A DNA stretch of 64,000 bases from the NCBI GenBank assembly GCA_021232515.1, contig JAJPOQ010000014.1, positions 1 to 64,000 on the forward strand, given 5' to 3'. Under the pieces are notes generated by a model that ran no database searches, was not told the DNA's origin, and saw only the letters and a program-made list of their open reading frames with translations. A program made the position numbers and the translations under genes. Positions 53,789-62,900 of the stretch are shown in pieces. This DNA comes from Lentisphaeraceae bacterium (GTDB taxonomy: Bacteria; Verrucomicrobiota; Lentisphaeria; Lentisphaerales; Lentisphaeraceae). Every line of letters begins with the position of its first letter. Position 1 is the first letter of the stretch.

Positions 53789-54733
53789 ATGAAAAAATTT
53801 ACTTTAGCCATACATGGTGGGGCTAGTTCTTTAGACCCCAAAAAACTAGAAGGTGACTATCGCCTTGAATTCGATGCTGGTCTACGCGATGCCCTCAAAG
53901 CTGGTTATGATGTTCTCGCAAAAGAAGGTACTGCCATAGATGCTGTAACTGCAGCTATATGCTCCCTTGAAAATCACCCTATTTTCAATGCTGCCCACGG
54001 AGGAGTTCTCTGCAATGATGAGCAAATACGTTTGTCTGCCTCAATCATGGATGGCTATGACCGCACAGCGGGAGCTGTTATGGGACTACAAACTATCAAA
54101 AATCCTATCACTGCTGTGAAAGCTATGTTGCCTGAAGCTGTTGTTTGTTTATTTGGAGAAGATGCCGAGAAATTCTCACTTTCAAAAAGCTGTGAATCTG
54201 TCGACCCAAGTTATTTCATGACTGAAAGAAGCCGAAACTCTTGGCTGAAACTGCGCCAAGGAGAAGGCAACACAGGTGCTCATACATTCATTGAAAATCC
54301 TGGTAACACAGTTGGTGCCGTTGCTCTGGACTGTCATGGAAATATTGCCGCAGGAACATCAACCGGTGGTTTAACCAATCAACCTCCGGGAAGAGTTAGC
54401 GATACTGCTGTTATTGGTGGCGGTACTTGGGCTGAGAATAATACTTGTGCGATAAGCGCTACTGGTGATGGTGAAGCTTTTATAAGAACTGCATTTGCCA
54501 GAAGAGTTGCCGACTTGGTTGAGCTAAAAAACATGAGTCTACAAGAAGCTATAGAGTTCACCTTACTCGAAGTCGAAAAAGCTGAAGGTTACGGTGGTGC
54601 TGTTGCCGTTGATGCAAAAGGAAATGTCGCGCTACCATTTAGCTCTCCACAGATGTCTCGTGGATGGATTTCAAATGATGGTCTAGCTCACTACGCCATT
54701 TTTCCAGATGAAGACTTAACGGAGCAGTTTTAA
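53789..54733 (+). CDS. isoaspartyl peptidase / L-asparaginase (Ntn-hydrolase)
   Basis: A 314-aa plant-type (EcAIII/IaaA-like) asparaginase starting at ATG 53789, preceded by TTTGGAG; an upstream in-frame ATG at 53753 is less likely. The N-terminal IHGGAS, the conserved GAVAL and HGNIAAGTSTGG segments and the autocleavage site before Thr174 in GNTVGAVALD are present. Self-cleavage makes alpha and beta subunits, Thr174 being the nucleophile. It hydrolyses isoaspartyl dipeptides and asparagine in the cytoplasm. The stop overlaps the convergent next gene by 4 bp. Confidence 0.92.
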   Translation: MKKFTLAIHGGASSLDPKKLEGDYRLEFDAGLRDALKAGYDVLAKEGTAIDAVTAAICSLENHPIFNAAHGGVLCNDEQIRLSASIMDGYDRTAGAVMGLQTIKNPITAVKAMLPEAVVCLFGEDAEKFSLSKSCESVDPSYFMTERSRNSWLKLRQGEGNTGAHTFIENPGNTVGAVALDCHGNIAAGTSTGGLTNQPPGRVSDTAVIGGGTWAENNTCAISATGDGEAFIRTAFARRVADLVELKNMSLQEAIEFTLLEVEKAEGYGGAVAVDAKGNVALPFSSPQMSRGWISNDGLAHYAIFPDEDLTEQF

Positions 54734-55992
54734 GGCTGGAAGAACTCTTTTTTTATTCGCAAAAGTGTACCAGTTTGTTCGTGAAGTTCGGACTGTTGCC
54801 ACTTTTGTGGATTTCTAATAGTACTGCCCAGTCCAAAATAGGCATCGCCATTTAGGAACTCAAAAGACCTAGCAAATGTAGAACTCGTAAAAGTCAGAAC
54901 CGTTTCAAACTTTTTACTCAAATCCTTAGTTTTAAATAGAAAGTTTTTCTGGCTATCATCTAAGGCTCTTGCCAAAACATAGATGGCTCCATTTCGAATT
55001 TTTATGTCCCATACCTGACACGCTTCAGGAAGTTTTACGTAGGCTGTTTTTACATCTCCCTTTTTAAGAGATAAAGCGTAAAATAACCCAAATGGCCAGA
55101 ACTGGTGATCGTTATGACAAGCAGCCCCGATATAGAGACTCCCTCCTTTCCAAACTTGTGGCTTCACTACTTTAGCCATCCGCATACCTTCAAGTTTAAA
55201 CCCCTTGAAAATGACTTCTGCGGATAAATCTAAACGGCGTTCAACCTTGCCACTTTCAAACTCGTAAACAGGGGCATAGAGCTCTTCTCGATGCATCTTT
55301 TTTAAAACTTTAAGGTAATCAGGACCAGTAAAAATATCAGTCGCATAAACCTCTCCAGCAGCTTCTAAAAATGCATGGATACGCCAACCGCCAGTATTTA
55401 TCTTTTGCCAAGTTTTTCCATTGTCATCTGAAGTAGCAACGGCAGAGCCAGACTTCTTACCTTTAGGAGCATTTGGAACGGCATTTATAGCTCCTAAGCC
55501 TGCATATAGTCGAGAATCTTTTTGGTGCATAGCATAGGTGTGAATGCCTCCTGGGATCGTACGGTGCTTTTGCCATTTCCCTGAACTCTCAAGGCGGTAA
55601 AAGTTACCCAACCTCCAGCTTTCTTTTGGATCGTGACCTGGTGTATAAAGAGCGCCATCGAACTCATAAAAGAGGTCAATTTGCTCATCTTGAACGGTAA
55701 ACTCTTCAATAAACTTTTGGGTCGTGGGGTTCCAAGAGATAATCGGTAAGGGACCGGCATTTATAGCTGGTCCAAGATTGCTACTATTTCCGGCACCGAT
55801 ATAGAGGCGGCCATCGAAAGCCTTAAGGTCCCATACATTTCGGGCATAGATTTTGGCCCCACCTTTGTAAAAATCACCATAAGGAATACCAAGGTTCTCA
55901 ACTTTATCCGAAAGGTCTACTTCAGAGTAAGCTAAGTGGGAAATAAATAAAAATAGGAGACAACTTAAAAGTTGTGAAAAACGCTTGTTCAT
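54730..55992 (-). CDS. secreted beta-propeller-like protein of unknown function
   Basis: A 420-aa protein with a signal peptide (residues 1-23). It contains repeated short beta motifs such as GRLYIGAGNSSNLG, GALYTPGHDP, SRLYAGLGA, GEVYATDIF and GSLYIGAAC, which suggest a multi-bladed propeller. It contains few Cys residues (LSCLLF in the signal, CHNDHQFW, EACQVW). I do not recognise a family with known enzymatic role. It is convergent with the asparaginase gene and follows no clear partner. Extracytoplasmic sugar or polymer binding is only a guess. Confidence 0.65.
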   Translation of the reverse strand: MNKRFSQLLSCLLFLFISHLAYSEVDLSDKVENLGIPYGDFYKGGAKIYARNVWDLKAFDGRLYIGAGNSSNLGPAINAGPLPIISWNPTTQKFIEEFTVQDEQIDLFYEFDGALYTPGHDPKESWRLGNFYRLESSGKWQKHRTIPGGIHTYAMHQKDSRLYAGLGAINAVPNAPKGKKSGSAVATSDDNGKTWQKINTGGWRIHAFLEAAGEVYATDIFTGPDYLKVLKKMHREELYAPVYEFESGKVERRLDLSAEVIFKGFKLEGMRMAKVVKPQVWKGGSLYIGAACHNDHQFWPFGLFYALSLKKGDVKTAYVKLPEACQVWDIKIRNGAIYVLARALDDSQKNFLFKTKDLSKKFETVLTFTSSTFARSFEFLNGDAYFGLGSTIRNPQKWQQSELHEQTGTLLRIKKEFFQP

Positions 55993-56049
55993 ACATACAC
56001 CATCTAATCATACATGGCCTAAGTATACTGCACGGAAAGAAAAAATCTG

Positions 56050-56532
56050 CTAGAGATTTCCAGCTTCTAGTTCATCGAGAAGTTTGTTGCAAGAGCGATG
56101 TACTATCTCATAAACTTCTTCAAAAGCCTCCAAACCACCTTTGTAGTAAGGGTCAGGGACTTCGGCATCTGCAGACGCTGCTTGAGGATCAAACTCACGA
56201 AGCATATGAACTTTAGGTCTTAACTTGTGATTTTGTGAAACTTTGATGATGTTCTGATAGTTAGACTGATCCATCGCCATGATGACGTCAAAATCTTCAT
56301 AGTGCGACTTCGTGAATTGTTGAGCGCTGTGATCCATAGGAATACCGTGTTTTTCAGCCGTCATCCCCATACGTGGGTCTGGCTCAGCACCAGCATGGAA
56401 GGCACTCGTCCCAGAAGAGTCGCAAGTATATTTGTGCTCTAAACCACGCTCTTTAAGCAAGTGACGAAATACCGCTTCTCCAACTGGAGAACGACAAATA
56501 TTTCCTAAACACACAAACATAACACTTTTCAT
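56050..56532 (-). CDS. low-molecular-weight protein-tyrosine phosphatase
   Basis: A 160-aa phosphatase. The P-loop is C8-L-G-N-I-C-R14-S (consensus CxGNxCRS). The catalytic Asp is in VPDPYYKGG (about 130). DSSGTSAFHAGAEPDPRMG is the second conserved block. The bacterial homologues act on tyrosine kinases of polysaccharide export or on small substrates. It lies 8 bp from the YggS-type gene and is probably co-transcribed with it. No kinase is adjacent. Confidence 0.93.
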   Translation of the reverse strand: MKSVMFVCLGNICRSPVGEAVFRHLLKERGLEHKYTCDSSGTSAFHAGAEPDPRMGMTAEKHGIPMDHSAQQFTKSHYEDFDVIMAMDQSNYQNIIKVSQNHKLRPKVHMLREFDPQAASADAEVPDPYYKGGLEAFEEVYEIVHRSCNKLLDELEAGNL

Positions 56533-56540
56533 AACTAGTC

Positions 56541-57230
56541 CTAATACTCCCGATCGCCTAACAACAATGAACCGACCCTAATATAGGTGCTACCTTCTTG
56601 AATAGCCAACTTATAATCACCTGACATACCCATAGAAAGTTCAGTTATTTTAGAATTTATTAACTGAAGTGAATCACGGAGTTCGCGAAGTTCACAAAAA
56701 GTAGCTTTTGTTTCTTCAGCTGATGCACCTGAACGGCCCATCGCCATAAGACCAATAATTTCGATATTTTCAAAGCTTAGTGAATTTTTCACTACAGCTT
56801 CAACGGCATCTTTACTGAAACCACTTTTTTGTTCTTCTTCGGTGATATTTACCTGAAGGAAAACTTTTACTTTCTTAGCGTCTTCTCCAGCTATACGCTC
56901 AATCCTATTCAAAAGTTTAGCTGAGTCCACAGAGTGTATATACTTTGCAAACTTAAGAGCTTGACGAACTTTATTACTCTGAAGTGGGCCAATTAAGTGC
57001 CAGGTAAGATCACTAGGTAGTTGCTCTGCCTTATCGAGCATCTCTTGCACTCGATTCTCGGCAAATTGTCTTTCACCAAGGTCATAGAGAGCCTGTAGTT
57101 TTTCCAAAGGTTGTCGCTTGGTGACTGGCAATACAAAGACTTTTTTAGGGTCTCTATCACAAGTCTGACAGGTTTCATCTACAGCTGTCTGTAGAGTTTT
57201 TAGATTTTCTGCAAGAAATTCAAAGGCCAT
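56541..57230 (-). CDS. YggS-family PLP-binding protein
   Basis: A 229-aa fold-type III PLP protein. The PLP Lys is in VLPVTKRQP (about 35-43), with FAENRVQEM, WHLIGPLQSNKVRQ and the C-terminal LSMGMSGDYKLAIQEGSTYIRVGSLLLG typical of the family. It controls PLP homeostasis and amino-acid metabolism, without known enzymatic activity. I use ATG 57230; a GTG three codons upstream is possible. It lies divergently from the DciA-like gene and is probably the first gene with the phosphatase downstream. Confidence 0.93.
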   Translation of the reverse strand: MAFEFLAENLKTLQTAVDETCQTCDRDPKKVFVLPVTKRQPLEKLQALYDLGERQFAENRVQEMLDKAEQLPSDLTWHLIGPLQSNKVRQALKFAKYIHSVDSAKLLNRIERIAGEDAKKVKVFLQVNITEEEQKSGFSKDAVEAVVKNSLSFENIEIIGLMAMGRSGASAEETKATFCELRELRDSLQLINSKITELSMGMSGDYKLAIQEGSTYIRVGSLLLGDREY

Positions 57231-57326
57231 ATAGTTCACTACACAATTTAAAAATAAGTTTTCCGTGTATATTTATCAACATTCAAGCAAAGTCAACAGC
57301 TGAGTTAAGATTCACAGGTAATCATT

Positions 57327-57767
57327 ATGGAAAATTTCTGGGGCGGACAAGAAGATCACCGCAACAAGTCGAAGTATCGCGGCAATAGTCGTAAGGAAAA
57401 TCAACGCAAAAGGTTGATGGAAGACCTTTACGGTAAAGATCGCGCTAGACTTGAAATGGAGAGTCACCAACGACCTGACTGTCACATAGCTGATACACTG
57501 CAGTCTATTATGAAAAATGCCAAAATGGATGACCGCGCTCAATTCAACGATATACTCAACCGCTGGGAAGAGCTCGTTGGCGTCGCCGTAAGTACTCTAT
57601 GTCGTCCAACTGCGATAAATAACAACATCCTCATGATAGAGGTCGACCACTCTTCAGCGATGCACGTTTTAGAAACGTACAACAAGAAAGATATACTGGC
57701 TCGAGTGAAAACTGTTTGTAGTGACGTACGCTTTATAAAATTTGTGCCTTCGGGCAGTAAAATCTAA
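57327..57767 (+). CDS. DciA-like (DUF721) protein
   Basis: A 146-aa protein. The basic N-terminus (about 10-40) is followed by the DUF721/DciA fold (about 60-140): FNDILNRWEELVGVAVSTLC and ILMIEVDHSSAMHVLETYNK. The conserved W..xVG motif is present. DciA is the replicative-helicase operator found in bacteria that lack DnaC/DnaI, so a role in DnaB loading is likely by family. It is followed after 17 bp by dCMP deaminase and then hemB, and may head that group. Confidence 0.82.
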   Translation: MENFWGGQEDHRNKSKYRGNSRKENQRKRLMEDLYGKDRARLEMESHQRPDCHIADTLQSIMKNAKMDDRAQFNDILNRWEELVGVAVSTLCRPTAINNNILMIEVDHSSAMHVLETYNKKDILARVKTVCSDVRFIKFVPSGSKI

Positions 57768-57784
57768 AATTACCGGAAAAATAT

Positions 57785-58252
57785 ATGCCTGCAAAACGCC
57801 CTGGTTGGGATGAATACTTTATGAATATCGCACATGTCGCAGCTGAGAGAAGTAGCTGTTCAAGACGGCAGGTCGCTGCGGTTATAGTCAAAGACAAACG
57901 CGTTATCTCTACCGGCTACAATGGAACTCCACGTGGTGTCCGCAACTGTGATGATGGTGGCTGCCCACGCTGCAACTCTGACGTTAAGTCGGGTCATGGT
58001 TTAACAGATTGCCTATGTTGCCATGCTGAAGAAAATGCCATTGTTCAAGCTGCTTGCCACGGTATAAGCGTTGATCAGTCCATACTCTATACGACTTTCT
58101 CCCCATGCTTACTTTGTGCAAAAATGATCATCAACGCCGGCATAAAACAAGTTATCTTTCATGCTCGCTACAGCATTGACGACGTCTCCAGCAACCTTCT
58201 CGCTGAAGCTGGAGTCGAACTAAGACCAGTTAAAGAAAATACGGAAGCCTAA
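57785..58252 (+). CDS. dCMP deaminase family protein (ComEB-like)
   Basis: A 155-aa zinc-dependent deaminase. C-H-A-E-E is in CCHAEENAIVQAA (His and the catalytic Glu) and the second zinc motif PCLLC is in FSPCLLCAKMI. The N-terminal QVAAVIVKDKRVISTGYNGTP is the family nucleotide-binding segment. Additional Cys residues (CDDGGCPRC) in the insert are typical of ComEB/dCMP deaminases and bind a second zinc. It converts dCMP to dUMP for dTMP synthesis. hemB begins 2 bp after the stop, so both are probably co-transcribed. Confidence 0.92.
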   Translation: MPAKRPGWDEYFMNIAHVAAERSSCSRRQVAAVIVKDKRVISTGYNGTPRGVRNCDDGGCPRCNSDVKSGHGLTDCLCCHAEENAIVQAACHGISVDQSILYTTFSPCLLCAKMIINAGIKQVIFHARYSIDDVSSNLLAEAGVELRPVKENTEA

Positions 58253-58254
58253 TT

Positions 58255-59244
58255 ATGCTTAACTATAATATCCCAATCCGCCCTCGTAGAAACCGCCGTT
58301 CTCACGCTTTGAGATCTTTAGTCTGTGAAAATGAAGTCACTGTAAATGACTTGGTCATGCCTCTCTTTGTGATCGATGGTGAAAACCAGAAAATTGAAGT
58401 TAAGTCCATGCCAAACATCTATCGCTTTTCTGTCGATCTACTCGCCAAAGAGTGTCAGGAGCTTTGGGACCTTGGTATAAAAGCAATCGATCTTTTCCCT
58501 GCTCTAGACGACTCTATAAAAGACAAACTTGCAACTGAATCAACGAATCCTGATGGCCTCTACCAAAGAGCGATAAAAGCTGTTAAGAAAGCCGTTCCTG
58601 AGATGCTCGTTATAACTGACGTTGCTATGGACCCATACAGTTCAGATGGCCATGACGGCTATGTTGAAGAAGGCGAAATAATAAATGACAAAACTCTACC
58701 TATATTGGCAGATATGGCCGTAGCCCAAGCTAAAGCTGGCGCTGACATAATAGCTCCATCTGACATGATGGATGGCCGAGTTGAAGTCATACGTGAAGCT
58801 CTAGATGACGCCGGATTTACAGATGTTGGTATACTTTCCTACTCTGCAAAGTACGCTTCTGCTTACTACGGTCCTTTCCGAGATGCTCTCGATAGTGCAC
58901 CTAAATCAGGCGATAAAAAAACTTACCAGATGGATCCAGCAAATATACGCGAAGCTATACGTGAAGTGCAACACGACATACAAGAAGGTGCCGACATGGT
59001 CATGGTTAAGCCAGGCATGCCGTATCTCGATGTGGTGCGCGCAGTTGCCGAGATGTCGGAGCTTCCGGTTGCAGTGTACAATGTTTCTGGAGAGTACTCT
59101 ATGCTCAATGCAGCCGCTCAAAATGGCTGGCTAGACTACGAAAGGGTTGTTCAAGAAACTCTTCTTTCATTCAAGAGAGCTGGAGCAGATATAATCTTAA
59201 CGTATCATGCAAAAGAGTTTGCGAAGTGGCAGCAAGCTAAGTAA
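58255..59244 (+). CDS. hemB: porphobilinogen synthase (delta-aminolevulinic acid dehydratase)
   Basis: A 329-aa enzyme of tetrapyrrole synthesis that condenses two 5-aminolevulinate molecules. RPRRNRRSHALRSLV is the family N-terminus. The two Schiff-base lysines lie in YSAKYASAYYGPF (about 198) and MVKPGMPYLD (about 250). The zinc-site region reads TDVAMDPYSSDGHDG (121-135): A124, D126 and D134 replace the three zinc Cys residues, so it belongs to the Mg2+-dependent class. Heme made here could feed the many CxxCH proteins of the window. A hairpin separates it from the convergent receiver gene. Confidence 0.95.
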   Translation: MLNYNIPIRPRRNRRSHALRSLVCENEVTVNDLVMPLFVIDGENQKIEVKSMPNIYRFSVDLLAKECQELWDLGIKAIDLFPALDDSIKDKLATESTNPDGLYQRAIKAVKKAVPEMLVITDVAMDPYSSDGHDGYVEEGEIINDKTLPILADMAVAQAKAGADIIAPSDMMDGRVEVIREALDDAGFTDVGILSYSAKYASAYYGPFRDALDSAPKSGDKKTYQMDPANIREAIREVQHDIQEGADMVMVKPGMPYLDVVRAVAEMSELPVAVYNVSGEYSMLNAAAQNGWLDYERVVQETLLSFKRAGADIILTYHAKEFAKWQQAK

Positions 59245-59255
59245 AGCTTTTTAGT

Positions 59256-59283
59256 CTTGCCAAAGAAAATTATCTTTGGCAGG
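59256..59283. terminator. hairpin between convergent hemB and receiver genes
   Basis: TGCCAAAGA and TCTTTGGCA form a perfect 9-bp stem around a 6-nt loop, extended by a few pairs. Neither strand has a proper T tract, so it is a possible bidirectional terminator only. Confidence 0.4.
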
Positions 59284-59287
59284 CTAA

Positions 59288-59656
59288 CTAATTGGTAACA
59301 GCAAGACCATTTAAAATCTCACCATACAATTCTTCAAGTACGACAGGTTTGCTAAAGTAAGGTACGTCCATTATCTCACAAAACTGACGAGACTCACGCT
59401 CTGCTAGGAGATCTCCAGAGATAACTATTACTGGAAGGTTTGGCCCAGACTGACGGTTCCACTGCATGAGGTCAATACCACTACCATTCGGCATACGTAT
59501 GTCTGTAATGATCAGTTGGCAAGAGTTTTGAGTTAACCAATCAATCGCAGACTGGCCTGAATAAACGACATGTGAATCAAGTTCTTTAATATCAAGATAC
59601 TGTTTAACCATATCTGCATGACTTTTGTCATCTTCTACCACTAAAACTTGAACCAT
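59288..59656 (-). CDS. stand-alone response-regulator receiver domain
   Basis: A 122-aa CheY-like domain with no output domain. The acidic pocket is VEDDKSHAD (Asp8, Asp9), the phosphoacceptor is Asp51 in LIITDIRMPNGSG, the switch Ser is in VIVISGD and the conserved Lys is in FSKPVVLEELY. It probably relays phosphate in a multi-component pathway or acts by protein contact. No histidine kinase is adjacent. It is a single gene convergent with hemB. Confidence 0.92.
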   Translation of the reverse strand: MVQVLVVEDDKSHADMVKQYLDIKELDSHVVYSGQSAIDWLTQNSCQLIITDIRMPNGSGIDLMQWNRQSGPNLPVIVISGDLLAERESRQFCEIMDVPYFSKPVVLEELYGEILNGLAVTN

Positions 59657-59860
59657 AGAAACTTACGCCTTATAAAATATTGGCATAGTATACTATAGAA
59701 TGGCCAAGAATCAACTAATTGCCTCTTTTTGACAACTGTTCATATCTTATCATTGAAAAGTCGATTATAGAATTACCAAGGTAAGATGAAATGTCAGACC
59801 ATGTTTTGTATAAAATTATGGGATTTACCAACTTTTAGCTATTAAACCAAATAAGAATGA

Positions 59861-59898
59861 ATTGCGCAATTTACTGAAACGTTGCGCAAGATGCGCAT
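59861..59898. promoter_or_regulatory. cluster of three TGCGCA palindromes
   Basis: ATTGCGCAAT (59861-59870), TTGCGCAA (59882-59889) and ATGCGCAT (59891-59898) are palindromic sites sharing TGCGCA, 57-94 bp before the PVC dehydrogenase start. The cluster looks like an operator array. The binding protein is unknown. Confidence 0.5.
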
Positions 59899-59954
59899 TA
59901 TTATTTTTTTATAGATAAAATACCTTGCTAGTATAAAATAACTTTAGGCAAAAA

Positions 59955-62900
59955 ATGAATCAACACTTTTATATCCTTTTAGCTTTTCTCATAAACCTTT
60001 CTTATCTTCACAGCCAAGAACTCTCAATCACCAAATTTGCAGAAAAGCCAGACTTAATCAATCCTGTCTCTCTTACCTTTGACAACCAGGGCAAAGCCTA
60101 TGTAACAAATGCTAGAAGACGTGGCGGCGGTAGCCTTGACTTGAGACGGATCCGTCATTGGGTAAAAAACGATTTACAGTTTTTATCTGTAGAAGACAGA
60201 ATGAAGTTTTACCGTGAAAACCTCAAGACAGAAAACAGCAAAGCTAACAAAAAAACGATCAAAGTCGACTTCAACAAAGACGGCAAGTTTGATTGGCGTG
60301 ACCTCACTGCTATAAATGACCCTTTCACAACTCACATCGATTCAAATAATGATGGCGTCGCCGATAAGCATGACAAAGTTTTCAACCCGACTCATAATGA
60401 AGGTACTGGCCTAGCAGCTGGTTCTCTTTGGCACGACGGTAACCTTTACTTGATGCACGAGCCGAACTTATGGAAATACTCAGACAGAGATGGCGACGGT
60501 AAGTTTGATAAGCGCGAGATAATCAGTACTGGCTACTCTGTCCATATCGGCCAAGGTGGTCACAATACTTCTGGACTTGCCATAGGTATGGACGGTCGAC
60601 TTTACTGGTCTGTTGCCGATAAAGGTTTCAATGCATCTTCTCCAGATGGTAAAGACCGTCACGTTTTCCCTCACCGTGGTGCTGTTATGCGCTGTGAGCT
60701 AGATGGCTCAAACTTAGAAACCTTCACACTCGGTGTGAGAAATGCCCAAGAACTAGCTTTTGATAAATACGGCAACTTGTTTTCCGTAGACAATGACGGC
60801 GACTATCCTACTGAAAAAGAACGTTTTCTTTACCTAATCGAAGGATCCCAAACTGGTTGGAGACTTCACTGGCAATGGTTTATGCTTCAAGATTTTGCAC
60901 CAATAAGCGGCGAAGCTCCGTACAATGTATGGATGTCCGAAAAGATGTCAGTTCCCTACACTCAAGGACAAGCAGCTTACATCGCCCCGACTATCAAAAA
61001 CTACAAAGACGGCCCATGTGGCATGTACTACAATCCTGGTACTGCATTAAACTCAAGCTTTAAAGACCACCTCTTTCATGCTTCTGGAAGTGAAGTTACA
61101 GCCTTTAGAGTTGAAAATGACGGCGCGAGTTTCAAAATGGTCGACGAGAAAGTCATCGCGAAAGGAAAAGTTTTGACTGGTCTTGCCATCGATCCAAAAG
61201 GCTCACTTTATGTCGGTAGCTGTATGTCTTATCCAAATTACCCTGCATCAAATGGCCTAATCTTAAAAATAGATGATCCCCAAAGTGACCTCGCTGCAAT
61301 CCGCCAAGAAACTTTCAAAAAGCTTTCTAAAGGTTTTAAGTCTGTCGGTGATACTGAACTAGTAAAGAATCTCTCTCATCAAGATTTAAGAGTGCGAAGA
61401 GACTCTCAGTTTGAGCTTGTTAATAGAAACAAAACTGAACTATTGGCAGAAGCTGCAACTAACGGGAAAAGTCTCTTAGAAAGACTACATGGTATCTGGG
61501 GGCTTGGACAAATTTCTAGAAAAAGCCCTGAAACATCTAAGCTACTTTTCAATCTTCTAAAAGATTCAGAAGTAGAAATTCGCGCCAATACTCTAAGAGC
61601 TCTAGGTGATGCGAAATATACCGCTTCATTTGATCACATACTTCCTTTACTAAACGACAAAAGCTTAAGAGTTCAGTCTCTAGCAGCTATTGCGATTGGC
61701 AAACTTAAGAATTCAAAAGCGATCGCTCCACTTCTAGAGTTAGCCAAACAAAACAATGGCAAAGATGCTTACCTGAGACATGCTATAGTCATGGGTTTAA
61801 CTGGTTCTAGCGAAAGTGCTACTGAGACTCTGGCAAAGGTTTCTACATCGACTTCTACTGAAGAGAAGATCTGTTCCCTCTTGGCACTAAGAAGACTAAA
61901 AAGCCCTAAAATTGCCGCATTCTTAAATGATAAAGATATGACAATTGTCACTGAAACAGCGAGAGCAATTCACGACGACTTCTCTATACCAGAAGCTCTC
62001 CCAGCATTAGCCAAAACTCTCGAGAGAAATGACCTAAGCGGTGAAGCCCTTTTAAGACGTGCGATAAATGCAAATTTAAGAGTCGGCAAAGCTGAGAATG
62101 CTCAGATATTGAAGAACTTCATCCTCACTCAAAGTGCGCCACAAAACATGAAAACCACCGCTCTTGCATGCTATGCTTTTTGGAAGATGCCTCCACTTTT
62201 AGACCCGGTTGAAGGTCGTGTTCGAAAGTATAAAGAGCGTTCAATTGAACCAGCGATTCTGGCAATGACTGAAATAAGCTCAAAACTCAATACACTACCA
62301 ACTAGACTAAGTACTATTTACTTAAGAGTTCTCAAGAAGCTAAACAACTCAAAATTGACATCGACTCTAGCTAGTCTGTATAACAACAGTAAAGATACAG
62401 ACCTGAAAATCGACATTTTAAGTACCATGAAAAAACTAAAAGCTGCTGAGCTCAATGCAACTATAGCAAAAGCCGAAGCAAGCAGCGATGCAAAACTCAA
62501 GTTCGCAGCATCTACACTGACTGGGAAAGTCACTATGAAAGACCTCGCAAAGGCTTTTGAAAAGGGTTCTCTCTCAGAACAACGAGATGCCCTAAACTCC
62601 ATTGCTTCGTTTCCTGGTAAAGAAGCAGATAAACTGATGGAAAACTATTTAACTAAACTCATTAGTGGCAGTAAGTACAAACAACATGGACTAGAGCTCA
62701 TCGACGCAGCAAAAAAGAGATCTGCCGGAAGTAAAGCTATAACAGACCTTATTGCTCAGTACAAAAAGAAAACCTCTAAGCGTATGAATCAATACTTACC
62801 TTTAGCATATGGTGGCGACCCAGCGAAAGGCAAAGAAATAGCCTTTGGTCACCCTGCTGCACAGTGTATCCGTTGTCACAAGATAGGTGATAATGGCGGC

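Noticed and set aside
58805-59134. Open frame of 109 codons inside hemB on the plus strand
   Set aside because: It is a frame shadow of hemB: no ribosome site, and the hemB frame is fully conserved.
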